Assembly: GCA_910578335.1 (NCBI GenBank) | Contig: CAJTPU010000015.1 | Span: forward strand, 7,414-71,413 | Reading direction: 5' to 3' | DNA: 64,000 nt | From: an uncultured Lachnospiraceae bacterium | Lineage (GTDB): Bacteria; Bacillota; Clostridia; Lachnospirales; Lachnospiraceae | Shown: piece after piece, positions 62,212 through 64,000 of the stretch | Numbering within the stretch: the first letter of the stretch is position 1 | Layout of the letters: each line of letters starts with the position of its first letter | Position numbers and translations under genes: made by a program | The notes under the pieces: generated by a model | Databases searched by the model: none | Seen by the model: the letters and a program-made list of their open reading frames with translations, nothing else | What the model was told of the DNA's origin: nothing

Positions 62212-62241
62212 AGTATAACCTCTCCCCAAAGCATTTGTCAA
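62212..62241 (-). promoter_or_regulatory. tRNA-Leu promoter
   Basis: On the minus strand TTGACA, 18 nt, TATACT; the -35 overlaps the MATE stop codon. The tRNA starts 30 bp beyond the -10. Confidence 0.78.
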
Positions 62242-63626
62242 GAACGTTGCTCCTCGCCGATGCGGCAGATGATTTTTTTATATATCCGCCCAAGAAAATA
62301 CACACTAAGCGCCATGGACATCAGCTCTGCGATGGGAAACGCCCACCATATATTAGAAACCTTTCCCGTGAGGGATAAGAGATAGGCTACCGGAAGCAGT
62401 ACGAAAAGCTGTCTTGCCACGGACACTATCATACTGTAGACGCCATTGCCCAGCGCCTGAAATACGCTTCCGACCACGATACAGAAGCCGGCAAACAGAA
62501 AGCTTAAGCAAATTGTGCGGAGCGCCGGCACACCCACTGCCAAAAGCTCCGGCGTGGCATTAAAAAGCATAAGAAGCTGTCCGGGGAGCAACTGCATAAC
62601 CAATAGCCCCACCAGCATAATCGACACCGCATAGGTCACGCTGAGCTTCATTGTTTTGATTACCCTGTCCCGCCTGCCTGCGCCGTAATTGTAGGCAATA
62701 ATCGGCACCATACCATTGTTGAGTCCAAATATCGGCATAAAGACAAAGCTCTGCAGCTTGAAATACAGACCGAATACCGTCTGTGCCACGCCGTATGCCG
62801 CCAGTATCAGGTTCATGCCGTAAGTCATAACGGAGCCGATTGCCTGCACCACAATCGAGGGCGCACCCACTGCGTATATCTGTTTCATCGTGGAAAGCTC
62901 CGGTCGGAAGCCCTTCATCTGCAGCTTTACTTCATGGTTAAAGCGGAAATGACAGAATACAGCCGCCGCCGCTGCAATTATCTGTCCCGTCACGGTTGCA
63001 ATCGCCGCTCCCGCCGCCTCCATGCGGGGAATCACCCCGGGGATGCCGAAAATCAGAATCGGGTCTAAAATAATATTGGTAATTGCACCGATTCCCTGTG
63101 TAAACATGGTATAGATTGTCTTTCCTGTTGACTGCAGCATCTTTTCAAAAATTGTCTGTATAAAGATACCGGCGGAACAGATACAGCAGATTGACAGATA
63201 GGACACGCCGTAACGCCTCACCTGCTCCACATCCGTCTGACTTGCCATAAACGCTCTTATCAGCGTCATCCCTATCAGCAGGAAAAGCAGATAACAGACA
63301 ATGGCGGAAAACACGCCGTTTCCAGCCACGCGGTTTACCTTGTCAAAATTTTTCTCCCCAAGGGACTTTGACAGCAGCGCGTTGACGCCGACGGACGTAC
63401 CCACGGCAACCGCTATCATAAGACTCTGTACCGGAAAAGCAAGGGATACTGCGCGCACTGCATACTCGTTGACCTGTGCTACAAAAATACTGTCTACAAT
63501 ATTGTAGAGTGCCTGTACCAGCATGGAAATCATCATAGGCAGGGACATACTGATTAACAGCTTGTTAATCGGCATAACCCCCATTTTGTTTTCTTTTACT
63601 TCCGCAATATTTTCTTTTGTTTCCAT
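62238..63626 (-). CDS. MATE family efflux transporter
   Basis: A 462-residue protein with twelve predicted helices and MATE patterns (MISMLVQALYNIVDSIFVAQ; AVAVGTSVGVNALLSKSLGE; NNGMVPIIAYNYGAGRRDRV). Exports cationic or drug-like compounds using ion gradients. TGGAGG lies 7 nt upstream of the ATG. It shares little detailed sequence with the MATE at 44384-45751 and belongs to a different subgroup. It lies between tRNA genes. Confidence 0.92.
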   Translation of the reverse strand: METKENIAEVKENKMGVMPINKLLISMSLPMMISMLVQALYNIVDSIFVAQVNEYAVRAVSLAFPVQSLMIAVAVGTSVGVNALLSKSLGEKNFDKVNRVAGNGVFSAIVCYLLFLLIGMTLIRAFMASQTDVEQVRRYGVSYLSICCICSAGIFIQTIFEKMLQSTGKTIYTMFTQGIGAITNIILDPILIFGIPGVIPRMEAAGAAIATVTGQIIAAAAAVFCHFRFNHEVKLQMKGFRPELSTMKQIYAVGAPSIVVQAIGSVMTYGMNLILAAYGVAQTVFGLYFKLQSFVFMPIFGLNNGMVPIIAYNYGAGRRDRVIKTMKLSVTYAVSIMLVGLLVMQLLPGQLLMLFNATPELLAVGVPALRTICLSFLFAGFCIVVGSVFQALGNGVYSMIVSVARQLFVLLPVAYLLSLTGKVSNIWWAFPIAELMSMALSVYFLGRIYKKIICRIGEEQRS

Positions 63627-63764
63627 AAATCATCCTCCATTTCCGGCAGCTTCCCACATCAAATTTCTGCACAAAAAAAAGACCTTACAGCCTTACTTAA
63701 AAAGCAAACCTCTCCGAAAAGCAAATTTCGGAATTCTATCAATACCAAGCAGTAACCTGCTAAA

Positions 63765-63837
63765 TGAAGCACGGGGGATTCGAACCCCCGACAACCTGAT
63801 TAAAAGTCAGGTGCTCTACCGACTGAGCTAGTGCTCC
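63765..63837 (-). tRNA. tRNA-Lys (UUU)
   Basis: A 73-nt cloverleaf: acceptor GGAGCAC/GTGCTTC, D-arm GCTCAGTCGGTAGAGC, anticodon loop CTTTTAA giving UUU, T-arm GGTTCGAATCC. CCA is not encoded. Confidence 0.96.
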
Positions 63838-63847
63838 GCAATGTAAA

Positions 63848-63919
63848 CTGGGCTAGCTGGATTCGAACCAGCGAATGCAGGAGTCAAAGTCCTGTGCCTT
63901 ACCGCTTGGCGATAGCCCA
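63848..63919 (-). tRNA. tRNA-Gln (UUG)
   Basis: A 72-nt cloverleaf: acceptor TGGGCTA/TAGCCCA, anticodon loop CTTTGAC giving UUG, T-arm GGTTCGAATCC. CCA is not encoded. It lies 10 bp upstream of tRNA-Lys in transcription order. Confidence 0.95.
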
Positions 63920-63963
63920 TTATATGACGCCAACCTCATCTCACCGCATCCGAAAATAACAAA

Positions 63964-64000
63964 GGTGGATAAAGGGATTCGAACCCTTGGCCTCCAGAGC
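63964..64000 (-). tRNA. tRNA, 3' part only, probably His
   Basis: The visible 37 nt are the end of the anticodon stem (TCTGG), the variable loop, the T-arm (AAGGG/CCCTT) and the acceptor TATCCAC followed by discriminator C. A C73 discriminator and the loop residues GC before TCTGG fit tRNA-His(GUG); the anticodon is outside the window. Confidence 0.7.

Noticed and set aside
63640..63764. Terminator after the tRNA-Lys gene
   Set aside because: A run of T is present on the minus strand near 63675 but no convincing stem precedes it, so I did not list it.

Overview
The window reads as chromosomal DNA of a spore-forming, anaerobic gut-type Clostridia, most likely Lachnospiraceae. The evidence is an alpha/beta-type small acid-soluble spore protein, low-GC Gram-positive gene families (RpiR, DegV, YfhO, DUF4250, AGCS symporter), strong AGGAGG ribosome sites, lipoprotein-type solute-binding proteins, about 50% GC, and tRNA genes without encoded CCA. 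No phage, insertion sequence, rRNA or CRISPR array was seen. The genus cannot be fixed from the sequence alone.

Left part (1-20.2 kb) is carbohydrate metabolism, mostly on the minus strand. First comes a binding protein, two permeases and a GH38 alpha-mannosidase-like enzyme, with an RpiR regulator and a HAD phosphatase upstream. Next is an alpha-glucan block: MalE/MalF/MalG importer, type I pullulanase, 4-alpha-glucanotransferase and a GH133 debranching enzyme, with a divergent LacI regulator (17.2 kb) and a convergent GH31 alpha-glucosidase. Neither importer has its own ATPase, so both probably use a shared MsmK/UgpC-type ATPase encoded elsewhere.

20.2-32.5 kb is mixed: an AraC regulator, a two-gene DUF4160 cassette flanked by a 65-bp direct repeat, a polysaccharide deacetylase, a calcium-loop lipoprotein, a frameshifted XRE regulator, a DUF4250 + ASKHA-ATPase pair with a long structured leader, and an ABC exporter with a lipoprotein. 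The exporter operon lies downstream of an OmpR-type two-component system (32.5-34.5 kb); both promoter regions carry the same 11-bp-spaced TTGAC direct repeat.

34.6-45.8 kb: TetR/DegV divergent pair, ClpB, AGCS amino acid symporter, LacI + circularly permuted GH3 beta-glucosidase with a clear promoter/operator, and a MATE transporter.

45.8-54.8 kb: a gene-free stretch with a large nested inverted repeat followed by a structured ~200-nt repeat whose second copy lies at 54.3 kb. The two copies share outer stems (with paired base changes) but have unrelated inner hairpins; this is the best candidate here for an undescribed element. Around them are an ABC exporter, a spore protein, a GGDEF protein, a chemoreceptor, a LytTR regulator, a methyltransferase and a DJ-1 protein.

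54.8-64 kb: a solute-binding lipoprotein split by one in-frame TAG, a small secreted protein, a CYTH protein, a second 4-alpha-glucanotransferase, a YfhO membrane protein, tRNA-Leu, a second MATE protein, and tRNA-Lys, tRNA-Gln and a partial tRNA (probably His).
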